DNA of 61,076 nucleotides from Cnuella takakiae (GCF_001953305.1 NZ_MTFE01000010.1:1251426-1312501), one strand, 5' to 3'. Counted from the first letter of the stretch, positions 27,061-36,076 are shown. Numbers and translations: made by a program. The notes: generated by a model not told the origin, from the sequence alone.

Positions 27061-27147
27061 GTATCGCAAAGGGCGCGAAGAAGTCGCAAAGGATCGCAAA
27101 GATTTTCTTCGCGTTGCGCTGCGTTTTCTTTGCGTCTTTTGCGATAC
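27061..27147. repeat. Low-complexity inverted spacer (TCGCAAAG words)
   Basis: GTATCGCAAA at 27061-27070 and TTTGCGATAC at 27138-27147 bound a run of degenerate CGCAAAGG and CTTTGCG words on opposite strands, starting 11 bases after the NnrS-like stop. It can fold into one long stem and probably ends transcription. Confidence 0.6.
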
Positions 27148-27597
27148 CTATACTAAAGCACTTTCAAGAGGCTGTCCTATGTTGTTTCAAAAGTTTCAGC
27201 AGTTTTGGTTGTTTCGGTACAACTTGATGGAGGTTGGGGATAAACTGCCCACAGGGGCGCCGTCATTGCGAAGCGCCAGTTGGATTCGCCGTTACGCAAC
27301 AGATAGCGGCGCTGAAGCAATCCCCACCACATACAGGTTTTAAAGCGTGCAGCTTTTGGAGTCTTACAGCGGCTGGGGATTGCTTCAGCGCCGCTGAACG
27401 CACCTATTGCAAGCCACTGCTGGCGCTTCGCAATGACGAGACCTATAGGGTTGCTGTTGACAGACGGTGCACCGAGTGCATGGTCCTGAAGGAATCAAAC
27501 CAAATTGTTACCAGGATTGCGTCTCAATGGTTTCAGATGTTTCAAAGGTTCCAACGTTTCAGTACAACTGAATGGCTGCATGGTATACAAACATTTG
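27148..27597. other. Intergenic region holding repeat copy 3
   Basis: Contains repeat copy 3 (27261-27438). On both sides lie related low-complexity words (GTTTCGGTACAACTTGATGG on the left, CGTTTCAGTACAACTGAATGG on the right). No gene seen. Confidence 0.6.
27261..27438. repeat. Dispersed ~177-bp palindromic repeat, copy 3
   Basis: Begins CGTCATTGCGAAGCGCC and ends GGCGCTTCGCAATGACG, with the shared blocks GGCGCTGAAGCAATCCCC and GTCTTACAGCGGCTGGGG plus GATTGCTTCAGCGCCGCTG. This copy has the best internal symmetry: the two internal blocks are near-exact reverse complements. Confidence 0.88.
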
Positions 27598-27900
27598 CTA
27601 CAAAGCATATCCTAAAATGCTCCTGGCCTCCCCGCTCATCATGCTTTTGTTCCAGCGAGGTTCATAGGTTACATGCACCTGCACATCCTGCACACCTGGC
27701 ACGCCCCTCACTGCCGTTTGCACCAGCTCCGGTATAAAAGCAGCTGCAGGACAGGTAGCAGTTGTAAGCGTCATTACGAGTTGTACCACATCGCCAGAAA
27801 TTTGTACACTATAAATCAGTCCCAGGTCGTAAATGTTCACCGGTATTTCCGGGTCATATACTGTTTTGAGTGCGTCGATTATTTGGGGTTCTATAATCAT
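27598..27900 (-). CDS. MIP18/DUF59-family metal-sulfur cluster assembly factor
   Basis: A 100-aa protein of the SufT/PaaD-like MIP18 family. Motifs: ALKTVYDPEIPVNIYDLGLIY, LVMTLTTATCPAA with the conserved cysteine, and a C-terminal VQVHVTYEPRWNKSMMSGEA typical of the family. Members help assemble or deliver Fe-S clusters. It stands next to nitrosative-stress and metal-uptake genes rather than a suf operon, so a local repair role is plausible. Transcribed in the same direction as the PepSY gene, 44 bases downstream of it. Confidence 0.9.
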   Translation of the reverse strand: MIIEPQIIDALKTVYDPEIPVNIYDLGLIYSVQISGDVVQLVMTLTTATCPAAAFIPELVQTAVRGVPGVQDVQVHVTYEPRWNKSMMSGEARSILGYAL

Positions 27901-27944
27901 TGTTTTTAGGGTTGATTTTTTGCTGTTATAAAGCTGCTTATTTT

Positions 27945-29486
27945 TCAGCGCTGCCTTTTACGCCGGGCGTAGATCATCATTCCTGTACAGGCTACCAGCA
28001 GCAATCCCAGCGTGGATGCAATGAGCAACCCATTGCGCATATTGCTACCAACATTCCTTCCTAATACCTGCTCCCAATAGTGATGCATGTGCAGGTTGGA
28101 AAAAATAAAACGTTCGGCACGGCTTGCAGCATTGCTAACAGCAGCCAGCGTGCCGGTGCTTGTTTCTACAAAGTAACTGTTGTTGGCATCAAAGCCCACT
28201 TCCACCACCGGCAATCTTTTGTTCATCATGCTGTAATCGTTGTTAAAACTATTGAGGCAGCGGCTATGTTTGATGCTGTGGTGCGATTGCCGGCTGAAGG
28301 TACAGGCGAGGTAACAGCCATAGCGGGTGTCGCCGTCTGGCAGCAGTTGCAGGTCGGTGGTGCGGTAGTATTGCTTTTGTTGTTGTTGCCGGTGGGTTAA
28401 GGTGGCCTGCCAGTAGGTTGCATTTTCCATGCGTACAAGGGATACATCATTCAATGTATTTCCATGAGGTAGTGCTGCCATCAATGCTTTCAGGTCAAGC
28501 GCTGCAGCTGCAACAGGAAAGCGGTTGATGGCTTTATATTCCTGCTTAGCGCTGGCAGGAGTTAGTTTTTGAAAGCTATGCCAGGCGCCGCTAAAAGCAT
28601 ATAGTAAGGTGGTTAGCATAAACACATTGCCCATCACGCGGTGTGCGGTTTTTGCCGCAGGCCTGCCTTTGCTGCTTTTCTTTTTGCTGGTGATGTTGTA
28701 CACATAAAAGCCCAGCACACCGGAAGCAAAACAAAGAAGGGAAAAGCCACCCAACCATATGCTTTTCATCTTGCCCATGCCGTTCAAAAAACTCCAGCTA
28801 TGCGTAATACTGAAGAACTGGGTAAACCAGGCTTTGCGCTGGTCAATAGCAAGCACAAGGCGGTCTGCCGGCGTTTCGATATACAGGCGGATGCTGTCTG
28901 CACGGTCAAAGGTTACGCGGTACACAGGCAGTATTTTGTTGCTGGCTTTATACTCGCTGTCGAAATGCGTGAGCAGCTGTACCGATTTAATTCTGGCCTT
29001 GCCCAATGGCTGTTGCGCAGTGCCAAAGGAGGCTGGCAGTATGGAAGCCGCTGCTGCATGGTGGTGGCCACCCTGTTTAGTGCCGCCTTTCAGCTTGGCA
29101 TACAAAAACTGATGCGCAAGGTATGCGGCATAGTTGCGGTCGCCGTTGAGCAGGGTCGTGCCCGAAGCGCAGTTGATATAGGTTGGCGTATCTATACCGG
29201 GTTGCTGTACCTGGTAGTAAAACACTTCGTACAGTTTGACGATGCGGAAATTGTGAATGTACTGAATGCCGTTTTGCTGCAGTGCCTGTTGCAGCGGTAA
29301 TGATATTCTTGTTGTATCAATAGCTGTTGGTGGCAGGCTTTGGTTACGCACCTGTGGCTTGCTGCTGTTGATAACCGGGTGCAGTAAACCACTGATGGTC
29401 CAGAGCAGTATGGGCAATGCAACAATAAGGCTTGTAATTCGGTGCCAGCGGTAGGCGTTGCGGCGGAAGTATGGGAATGAAGGCAT
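27945..29486 (-). CDS. PepSY-associated transmembrane protein
   Basis: A 513-aa inner-membrane protein. TM1 about 17-36 (ITSLIVALPILLWTISGLLH) follows the basic YRWHRI motif, a large periplasmic PepSY-like domain spans about 40-230, TM2 about 245-265, TM3 about 285-305 with AHRVMGNVF, a second periplasmic domain about 310-470, and a last helix (LLIASTLGLLLVACTGMMIYA) near the C-terminus. Intramembrane histidines resemble those of heme-bearing metal reductases in this family. Position next to a TonB receptor suggests reductive release of imported metal in the periplasm; this is inference. Confidence 0.8.
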   Translation of the reverse strand: MPSFPYFRRNAYRWHRITSLIVALPILLWTISGLLHPVINSSKPQVRNQSLPPTAIDTTRISLPLQQALQQNGIQYIHNFRIVKLYEVFYYQVQQPGIDTPTYINCASGTTLLNGDRNYAAYLAHQFLYAKLKGGTKQGGHHHAAAASILPASFGTAQQPLGKARIKSVQLLTHFDSEYKASNKILPVYRVTFDRADSIRLYIETPADRLVLAIDQRKAWFTQFFSITHSWSFLNGMGKMKSIWLGGFSLLCFASGVLGFYVYNITSKKKSSKGRPAAKTAHRVMGNVFMLTTLLYAFSGAWHSFQKLTPASAKQEYKAINRFPVAAAALDLKALMAALPHGNTLNDVSLVRMENATYWQATLTHRQQQQKQYYRTTDLQLLPDGDTRYGCYLACTFSRQSHHSIKHSRCLNSFNNDYSMMNKRLPVVEVGFDANNSYFVETSTGTLAAVSNAASRAERFIFSNLHMHHYWEQVLGRNVGSNMRNGLLIASTLGLLLVACTGMMIYARRKRQR

Positions 29487-29701
29487 GGGAGAGAAGTTGG
29501 AAGTCAGTAAAGTCAGTAAAGTCGGGAAAGACGGAAGAGACAGGAAAGAAAGTCAGGAAAGTCAGTAAAGACGGAAAAGTCGGGAATGACCATTCATGAA
29601 ATATGAATTTGTTTTTCGTATCAGTAAAGCTTTTGGCTGGTGGCAGAGTCGTCTTTTCTGACTTTCCGGACGCTACTGTCTTTCCCGTCTTTTCCGTCTC
29701 T
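29487..29701. repeat. Low-complexity inverted spacer (GACGGAAAGTC words)
   Basis: Left part: tandem AGTCAGTAAAG / GACGGAAGAGACAGG words; right part (about 29653-29710): the complementary CTTTCCCGTCTTTTCCGTC words. The GACGGAAAAG block matches between the halves with few mismatches. The spacer sits between the TonB receptor stop and the PepSY start. The same word family recurs at 41052-41194 and 41819-41957. Confidence 0.65.
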
Positions 29702-32014
29702 CTACTTTCCTATCCTACAGCTCACACCTATTACAAAGTTCCTCGGGTCGGCAGGCGTATAGTTATAGCCACTGCTGCTTTTGGAGGTATTGTACGAGTA
29801 GTAAGCGTTGGTGATATTCATGGCATTGACCCAATATTCAAAGCCTTTGTGCTGGTAGCCGGCGCGAAGGTTCAGCACCTGGTAGCCTTTGTATTTTTCT
29901 GTGTTGAGCGGATCCATAAAGTAGCTGCCGATGCACTGCCACTCGGCACCGAGGCGCAGGCCTTTTATGGAAGCGGGGCGATGCCATAGTTCGGCATTGT
30001 GCATCCAGCGGGGAGCGCCGTTCATTTCCTTTCCGCTGTAGTTGTTGCCTTTTTCCACAAAGCGATCAAAATGGTGTTCGCTGTAGGCTGCACTGAAGCG
30101 ATAGCTGAGACCTTTGCCCACACTGCCGGTGATACCCAGTTCAACACCTTTATGACTGGTGCGGCCGGCGTTGCGGTTTTCGGTAGTGCCATCATCGAGG
30201 CGTACCGATATGATTTCGTTGGTGCCTTCCAGCTGGTACAGGCTAAAATCGGTGTTCAGTTTGCCCTTAATGATCTCGGCCCAGCCGCCTACTTCGTAGT
30301 TGTAAAAAGTAGCAGGTTTGATCTGGGGCACTTTTACGCCGCGGTACAATTCGGTGACCTGTGGTGGTACAAAACCCTGGCTATAGTTGGCATAAAAACC
30401 GGTACGGCCCGAAAAGTTGTAGGTAAAACCGAGCTTGGGACTGAGTGCACTGAAATGATTGATGGTATCTGGAGCGCCGCTGAATGATGATGGTGTCAGG
30501 TAGTTGTTGAAGCGGTACACAAACTGGTCGTAGCGCAGCGAAGCCACTACCCGCAGTTTGGCAACGGGGTTGAACTCAAAATTGGCAAAAGCAGCGTAGT
30601 TGTTGATGCCGGTGCGGTAGTTGGTCAGCACGCTGTCGGGTGCCGTGAAGTTGGTGTATTTGCCCGAAGCGGTATCGCGGTTGATGCGGATATAGTTTGC
30701 TTTATAAGAAGTGGGGCTGAGGTCGATGCTGGCGCCGCCAACCAGGTCGGCGTTTTTCCAGGTAAGGTGCTGGCGGTGCTGGCCAATAAAGGCATAGCTG
30801 TTGAAGGCACTGCGGTTGATTTCGCCATGCGCAACATTCTTTTTCCCAGTCCACATGCCGTTCACTAACCTGCGGTAATCGTTACGGATGCTGTAAGCAG
30901 GGTTTTGCTCAATGGCATTATTACGGTACACCAGCGATGCGGTGGTTGTTGCGGCGCTATTCCAGTGGTGGGTTAGGGTAGAACGGTAGCGCAGCGCATC
31001 CACGTTGCGATAGGTAAAAGTTTGCAGGCTTTTGAAGGAGCGGCGTGCAAAGGCCAGGCTGTCGGCAGCGCCGGTCATATCGCTTTGGTAACGCATCCAG
31101 GTAGCGCTGTTCACCAGCGAGGTGCGTTCCGAAATGCGGTAGTCGGCACGGGCGGTAAGCGTAGCCTTGCTGAAGTCGCTGTACTCGATAAAGCCATTGC
31201 TTTTGGCGGCATAATAGCCATTGAGTGCAAAGCCCCAGCGGCCCCTGCTGGCACTGCTTTGCAGGTCGGCGCGGCGATAACCAATGTTATTTCCCTGCGC
31301 CGATAATTTTAAGAAAGACTGCGCGGTAGGTGCTGCAGTGATTACGTTTATCACACCGCCAATGGCCTCGCTGCCATACACCGAAGAGGAAGGGCCTTTG
31401 ATGACCTCCATGGTTTTTACGGCAGCCATATTCAGCTCCAGCAGGGCGTTGTGGTTAAACAGGCCCGTGGTGCGGATGGGTATGCCGTCTTCGAGGTACA
31501 GAAAAAGACTCTTGGTGGTCATGGGCTGGCGGATGCTCATCTGGTGTTGCTCGTTGCCCAGGTTTACCATATTTACACCGCTCACTTTATTGAGTAGCTG
31601 GTCGATGGAGATGGCTTTTGTTTCCTGCAGCATGCGGTTATTGATGGCCGCTATTGCCACCGGCGCTTCGCTGCGGCGCACCGCCTGCCTGCTTGCCGAT
31701 ACCACCACTTCCTGGAGCGATGCAGTAATGGGGGAGAGGCGGATAAAAGGTTGCGCCGAGTCGACGGTTATTTCGGTGCTGTTATAACCAATAAAAGAAA
31801 CGGTGGCCTTGCTGCAACCTGCGGGGCAGGATAGGGAGAAGGCGCCACGGGCATCGCTGCTGGTGGTACGGCCGGGTACCTGTATGGATGCACCCTGTAT
31901 GGGCTCGCCGGTTTGGCTGTTTATAATGCGGGCGGAAAGAATCTGTTGGGCAAAAGAAGTTTGTGCCAGCAGGCTGCACAAAAGCAGGGCCTGCAGCCGG
32001 ATGTTGCGGAACAT
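29702..32014 (-). CDS. TonB-dependent receptor with carboxypeptidase-like N-terminal domain
   Basis: A 770-aa outer-membrane receptor. Signal peptide about 1-22 (ending QTSFAQ), then a CarboxypepD_reg-like domain about 25-105 (ARIINSQTGEPIQGASIQVP), a plug domain about 115-225 with IKGPSSSVYGSEAIGGVINV, and a 22-strand barrel region ending in the aromatic-poor FVIGVSCRIGK. Substrate cannot be read, but the neighbourhood (PepSY protein, small Cys protein, cytochromes, nos genes) points to a metal or metal chelate. Preceded on the minus strand by a 16-bp palindrome and the small Cys protein gene. Confidence 0.9.
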   Translation of the reverse strand: MFRNIRLQALLLCSLLAQTSFAQQILSARIINSQTGEPIQGASIQVPGRTTSSDARGAFSLSCPAGCSKATVSFIGYNSTEITVDSAQPFIRLSPITASLQEVVVSASRQAVRRSEAPVAIAAINNRMLQETKAISIDQLLNKVSGVNMVNLGNEQHQMSIRQPMTTKSLFLYLEDGIPIRTTGLFNHNALLELNMAAVKTMEVIKGPSSSVYGSEAIGGVINVITAAPTAQSFLKLSAQGNNIGYRRADLQSSASRGRWGFALNGYYAAKSNGFIEYSDFSKATLTARADYRISERTSLVNSATWMRYQSDMTGAADSLAFARRSFKSLQTFTYRNVDALRYRSTLTHHWNSAATTTASLVYRNNAIEQNPAYSIRNDYRRLVNGMWTGKKNVAHGEINRSAFNSYAFIGQHRQHLTWKNADLVGGASIDLSPTSYKANYIRINRDTASGKYTNFTAPDSVLTNYRTGINNYAAFANFEFNPVAKLRVVASLRYDQFVYRFNNYLTPSSFSGAPDTINHFSALSPKLGFTYNFSGRTGFYANYSQGFVPPQVTELYRGVKVPQIKPATFYNYEVGGWAEIIKGKLNTDFSLYQLEGTNEIISVRLDDGTTENRNAGRTSHKGVELGITGSVGKGLSYRFSAAYSEHHFDRFVEKGNNYSGKEMNGAPRWMHNAELWHRPASIKGLRLGAEWQCIGSYFMDPLNTEKYKGYQVLNLRAGYQHKGFEYWVNAMNITNAYYSYNTSKSSSGYNYTPADPRNFVIGVSCRIGK

Positions 32015-32054
32015 GGCTGTTGCTTTTTGAAAAAAAAAGAAATGGGGGAACAGG

Positions 32055-32070
32055 GGCTTGCATGCAAGCC
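32055..32070. promoter_or_regulatory. Perfect 16-bp palindrome ahead of the TonB receptor
   Basis: GGCTTGCATGCAAGCC is fully self-complementary and lies 41 bases before the receptor start, between it and the small Cys protein gene. It could be an operator or an attenuating hairpin; no T-run follows. Confidence 0.5.
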
Positions 32071-32094
32071 TACGCAGGGTTGCGTATAAAACAA

Positions 32095-32472
32095 TCAGCC
32101 TTGAAGGGGTGGGTGAAAAATGCCGGTGGCAGGAGCAGTATAATCCCGCACCAGGTAGCGGGTATTTGCCTTTGGCAAAAGGGCCATTACCGGCTCCATT
32201 TTATCGCCGGTGTTTTCGGGGGTAAACAGTACATCGGCGGCATCAGCTTTCTGGTTGCTGCCTGCCTGGCTGCCGCTTTGTTTTTCTTCGGCTGCCAGCT
32301 TTTTCATCAGCTGGCATTTGCCTTTACACTTCAGTTGGGGCCGGGCTTTGTTTTCACACAGCACCCTTGCAATGTATTCCTGGTTTACCCTGTACTCGAG
32401 CAGGATCAGCCACTTGCCAAAAGACTGCAAGGCCACGAGTACAACCATTATGAAAACCAGGATGCGTTTCAT
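32095..32472 (-). CDS. Small membrane-tethered protein with CxxN..C.GKC cysteine motif
   Basis: A 125-aa protein with an N-terminal hydrophobic helix (MKRILVFIMVVLVALQSFG), which sets the ATG at 32472. The conserved core is EYRVNQEYIARVLCENKARP followed by LKCKGKCQLMKKL: three cysteines, a pattern I recognise as recurring in uncharacterised Bacteroidota proteins encoded just upstream of TonB receptors. A polar, low-complexity stretch (about 75-95) and a C-terminal region follow. The Cys triad is suited to metal or heme binding. Function unknown; the link to the receptor is by context. Confidence 0.7.
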   Translation of the reverse strand: MKRILVFIMVVLVALQSFGKWLILLEYRVNQEYIARVLCENKARPQLKCKGKCQLMKKLAAEEKQSGSQAGSNQKADAADVLFTPENTGDKMEPVMALLPKANTRYLVRDYTAPATGIFHPPLQG

Positions 32473-32603
32473 TTCGGATACAAATGTCTGTTGTTTCGTA
32501 CCTGCTTTAAGTTTTGTTTGCTCATCAAACCACCTGATGTTTATCAGTCCGCCTTTTGATGCCGGCAACAAGATAGCTCTTTGCATTGGCGGAGCTTTGC
32601 TAT

Positions 32604-33923
32604 ATGTTGCTGACGAAACGAAAACCACATAACACCACCAGGTGGCAACACCATGCTGCGCCTGCTAACAGGGCCACAAATATAGCAGCCCGGCTTGTAC
32701 GCTGGTCACTTTTTAATTTGCTGGGCGTTGCAGCGCTGGGCGTGCTTATGCGGGCCATACCATTGCTTCCTCTTTTCCCGCTGGCTTATAAAAACGTATT
32801 GCACGGCCATTCGCATTTTGCTTTTGGCGGCTGGGTCATGCCCATCCTGTTGGCACTGATTCTGAAAAGTTTTCCGCAGCTTGCCACACAGGTTGCTTAC
32901 CCTCACTGGCGCAATATCAGCGTGTTGTTGCTGGCTTCGGCGTATGGCATGGTGCTGGCTTTCCCGCTGCAGGGTTATGCGCCCATGGCTATCTTTTTTG
33001 CAACGCTTTCCATTGTTGCCGGTTATTACCTGGCATGGGTGGTTTGGCGTGCGGTTCGCCAACTACCCCCTGGTACCGGGCTCCGTTTTGTAAGTGCCGG
33101 CCTGTTTTATCTTACCCTTGCTTCCATAGGTCCTTTTATCACGGGGCCGCTCACAGCCATGGGCCTGCAGTATACTCCCTTTTACTACAATGCTATTTAT
33201 GGTTACCTGCATTTTACCTACAACGGCTGGTTTACGTTTGCCGTGCTGGGACTGCTGTACCAATACCTGGAATCCAATGGCGGAAGTAAGTACGGAGTGC
33301 TGGTGTACCCGTTGATGCATGCGGCCTGTGTGCCCACCTATCTGCTGTCGGTATTATGGAACAAGCCTGCGCCGGTGTTTTATGTAATTGGCGGGCTGGG
33401 TGCGCTGCTGCAGGTGGCGGCCACCGGGTTGCTGCTGGCAGATGTTTTGCCACTGCAGTGGGCTGCTCGTAAAGGCCGCTGGCTGCTGGTGCTTTCTTTA
33501 TTGGCCTTTGTGTTGAAACAGGTATTGCAATTGGCTTCAGCCTTTCCAACCGTTGCCGAAATGGCTGCTGCCAACAGGAGCTTTGTCATTTCCTACCTGC
33601 ACCTGGTGTTGTTGGGATTTGTTTCGCTTTTTATGCTGTGGGCCATGCAGCGCAAAGGATTACTCCGCTTGGAAAAAGAAAGCCGTAAGGGCTTATATGT
33701 ATTTCTGGTGGGCTTTACCACAACAGAACTGTTGCTGGTGGCTGCGGGCTTTCATTTCATAGTACCCTGTTTCGTTGCTGCTTTGCTGTTTGCAGCAGCA
33801 CTCATGTTGGGTGGATTGTTGTGGATGACTGGCCCGTTGTTGCAGGTGCTGGCATGGGCAGGGACTCCTTTGCACCGGGTATTTGTAAGATACATTGCTG
33901 CACCGGGCCAAATACGAACTTGA
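32604..33923 (+). CDS. Heme-copper-oxidase-subunit-I-like membrane protein
   Basis: A 439-aa protein with about 12 transmembrane helices. Histidines occur in settings like those of heme-copper oxidases/NO reductases: VLHGHSHFAFGGWVMPIL, NAIYGYLHFTYNGWFTFAVLG and FVISYLHLVLLGFVSLF. The full metal set of a true catalytic subunit (a Cu-ligand histidine pair plus Tyr or Glu) is not evident, so enzymatic O2 or NO reduction is not claimed. Start at 32604 is preferred because GGAG lies 10 bases upstream; ATG 32586 is alternative. It is divergent from the small Cys protein, sharing a 131-bp promoter region. Confidence 0.65.
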   Translation: MLLTKRKPHNTTRWQHHAAPANRATNIAARLVRWSLFNLLGVAALGVLMRAIPLLPLFPLAYKNVLHGHSHFAFGGWVMPILLALILKSFPQLATQVAYPHWRNISVLLLASAYGMVLAFPLQGYAPMAIFFATLSIVAGYYLAWVVWRAVRQLPPGTGLRFVSAGLFYLTLASIGPFITGPLTAMGLQYTPFYYNAIYGYLHFTYNGWFTFAVLGLLYQYLESNGGSKYGVLVYPLMHAACVPTYLLSVLWNKPAPVFYVIGGLGALLQVAATGLLLADVLPLQWAARKGRWLLVLSLLAFVLKQVLQLASAFPTVAEMAAANRSFVISYLHLVLLGFVSLFMLWAMQRKGLLRLEKESRKGLYVFLVGFTTTELLLVAAGFHFIVPCFVAALLFAAALMLGGLLWMTGPLLQVLAWAGTPLHRVFVRYIAAPGQIRT

Positions 33924-34089
33924 AATAAGGGTATGTATGTAGGTTAGCGTGGTGAAATCTGTTATCGCCGGATCAAATTTTACTACACCCGGTATTATTG
34001 GTTTAGCTTTGTCTTGCCAAACAACTGCTTCCCTTCCATACTTCTTTACTGCCTGCTTTTTTCAAAAGCAGTAGTGCTTAGCAGTTGGT

Positions 34090-34587
34090 TTGTATTGCCC
34101 CATCCAGGACTTCACCCTTACCCTTACCTGTAACAATCATGCATTTGCGTGCCTTAATAAGTGCAGTGTGATAAACAATTCAAATGCGGCTCACAACAGT
34201 TACGTGCTTGTAGCCGAAAACGATTCGGACGACCAGGTGCTGATGCAACTGGCCTTTGCCGAGCAGGAGCAGCAGGTAACGGTGCGCTATGTGGATAGCG
34301 GCTCCGAAGTGTTGCACCTGCTGGCAGTGGAGCCGGAAAAACCCTGCCTGCTGATCGTGGATTACAACATGCCCGGTTTGAACGGCCTTGAATTGCTGCA
34401 GCAACTTGCGATAATACCGGGCATGGAAGCGATTCCAAAAGTAATGTACAGCAGTTCGGCCAACGAACGCTTCAGGCAACACTGTATGGCTGCCGGTGCT
34501 GTAGCTTATGTGGAGAAAGGGATAGGACTAGAAACGATCATCGATAACATCAGGCACATGCTGCGTTTTTGTGCCCAACAATGCTAA
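34090..34587 (+). CDS. Single-domain response regulator
   Basis: A stand-alone receiver domain. The conserved part begins YVLVAENDSDDQVLMQLAF, has the phospho-acceptor in LLIVDYNMPGLNG (D91 from the ATG at 34090), KVMYSSS and a lysine in AYVEKG. The N-terminal 30 residues from 34090 look non-native; a GTG at 34168 would start just ahead of the domain and may be the true start (139 aa). The stop overlaps the start of the GAF kinase, so they form a pair. Of the Rcp1-like class often coupled to phytochrome-type kinases. Confidence 0.8.
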   Translation: MYCPIQDFTLTLTCNNHAFACLNKCSVINNSNAAHNSYVLVAENDSDDQVLMQLAFAEQEQQVTVRYVDSGSEVLHLLAVEPEKPCLLIVDYNMPGLNGLELLQQLAIIPGMEAIPKVMYSSSANERFRQHCMAAGAVAYVEKGIGLETIIDNIRHMLRFCAQQC

Positions 34588-35900
34588 TGGCCATGGAAAA
34601 TACTTTTGGCGTTCCCATCATTCCCCACAACGACCTGCAAAGGGTTACGGCCCTGCGCCGCTACAATATCCTTGATTCAGCGCCGGAGCAGTCCTTTACC
34701 AATATTGTACAACTGGCCAGCGAATTTTTCAATGTGCCCATTGCATTGATTTCACTGGTAGATACCACGCGTGTGCATTTCAAAGCCAATGTTGGTTTGG
34801 GCAATATGCTTTACGAAGACCGTGGTAAAAGCCTTTGCTCGCTGGCGGTACTCAACGACAAAGCAACGGTATTTGAAAATGCGCTGGAGGAACCCAACCT
34901 TGTGTATCATCCACTGGTTACCGGATCGTTCGGGCTGCGCTTTTATGCAGGTGCGCCGCTCATCTCCAGCGATGGGTTCAACATCGGCACCTTATGCATT
35001 ATTGACAAGCAGCCGCGCAGTTTCGGCCCGAAACAAGCCAGGCAGCTGGAGCAGTTTGCGGCCATTGCCATGAACGATATTGAACTGCGCCTGGCGGCAC
35101 GCAATAAAACAAAGGAACTGGAAGCAAAAGTGGCTGAGCGTACCAATGCGCTTACCATGGCCAACGAAGACCTGAAGCGTTCCAATGAGGAACTGGAGCA
35201 GTTTGCCTACGTGGCTTCACACGACCTGCAAGAGCCGCTGCGGCGCATCATGACCTTTTCAAGGCTGCTCAACGACCGGTATGCCGACAGTGTGCCTTCC
35301 GAGGCCTTATCGCACCTTAATGTAATAGACACGGCTGCAGGCCGCATGTCGATCATGGTACGCGATGTGCTGAACTATGCCCGGGTAAACAGGGATGCAC
35401 ATAGCATCAGGCTGGTTGACCTCAACGAAGTGATGGCCATGGTGCGTAAAAATTTGGAGACCACCATCGCCGGATCTGCTGCCGTTATCGAATGCGGGGA
35501 ACTGCCTGCCGTTAAGGGTAATACCACCCAGTTGCAACAGGTGTTTACCAACCTGCTCACCAACGCCCTGAAATTTCAGGTGCAGGATGCGGTACCACAT
35601 ATACACATACATACCCAAATGGTGGCAGGCCCTTCGTTGCCCGCCTATGTAGACCTGCCTACCGACAAGAGCTATTGTTGCATCAAGGTGCGCGATAACG
35701 GTATTGGTTTCAATCCCGAGCATTCTGTCCGCATCTTCCAGTTGTTTCAAAGACTGCACAGCAATAGCAAGTACCAGGGCACGGGCATCGGCCTGGCACT
35801 GTGTAAAAAGATCCTGAAACATCATGGCGGAGATATCCTTGCTTTTTCACAACTGGGTAAAGGCGCCGAATTCCAGATGTGGTTGCCCATGGCGGTTTAA
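34581..35900 (+). CDS. GAF-domain sensor histidine kinase
   Basis: A 439-aa soluble kinase. N-terminal GAF domain about 15-170 (RRYNILDSAPEQSF, SLVDTTRVHFKANVGL, CSLAVLNDKATVFENA, FYAGAPL..GTLCIID), a coiled linker (KVAERTNALTMANEDLKRSN), HisKA with ASHDLQEPLRRIMTFSRLL (phospho-His 214) and HATPase with VRDNGIGFNPEHSVRIFQLF and GTGIGLALCKKI. The start ATG at 34581 overlaps the response-regulator stop (ATGCTAA); ATGs at 34569, 34587 and 34593 are alternatives. The GAF type resembles redox- or nucleotide-sensing domains; the ligand is unknown. Confidence 0.9.
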   Translation: MLMAMENTFGVPIIPHNDLQRVTALRRYNILDSAPEQSFTNIVQLASEFFNVPIALISLVDTTRVHFKANVGLGNMLYEDRGKSLCSLAVLNDKATVFENALEEPNLVYHPLVTGSFGLRFYAGAPLISSDGFNIGTLCIIDKQPRSFGPKQARQLEQFAAIAMNDIELRLAARNKTKELEAKVAERTNALTMANEDLKRSNEELEQFAYVASHDLQEPLRRIMTFSRLLNDRYADSVPSEALSHLNVIDTAAGRMSIMVRDVLNYARVNRDAHSIRLVDLNEVMAMVRKNLETTIAGSAAVIECGELPAVKGNTTQLQQVFTNLLTNALKFQVQDAVPHIHIHTQMVAGPSLPAYVDLPTDKSYCCIKVRDNGIGFNPEHSVRIFQLFQRLHSNSKYQGTGIGLALCKKILKHHGGDILAFSQLGKGAEFQMWLPMAV

Positions 35901-36076
35901 TCAATAAAGTATCAATAGTGAAAAGGCTGGTGGCAACGCCAGTCTTTTTGCATGCAGGAACAAAAAGGCATAAGCTCTTTTTTGTGTGCAAAATATGTTG
36001 GGATATGCCATGCCTTTGTTTTGCCGCATGCTGTTCATCAACCGCCATGTACTACATTCATGAAAAAGAAAGAGGC

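Noticed and set aside
32604-33923. Calling this protein a cbb3-type oxidase or NO reductase catalytic subunit
   Set aside because: Only some histidine motifs are similar; the full ligand set and partner subunits are missing.
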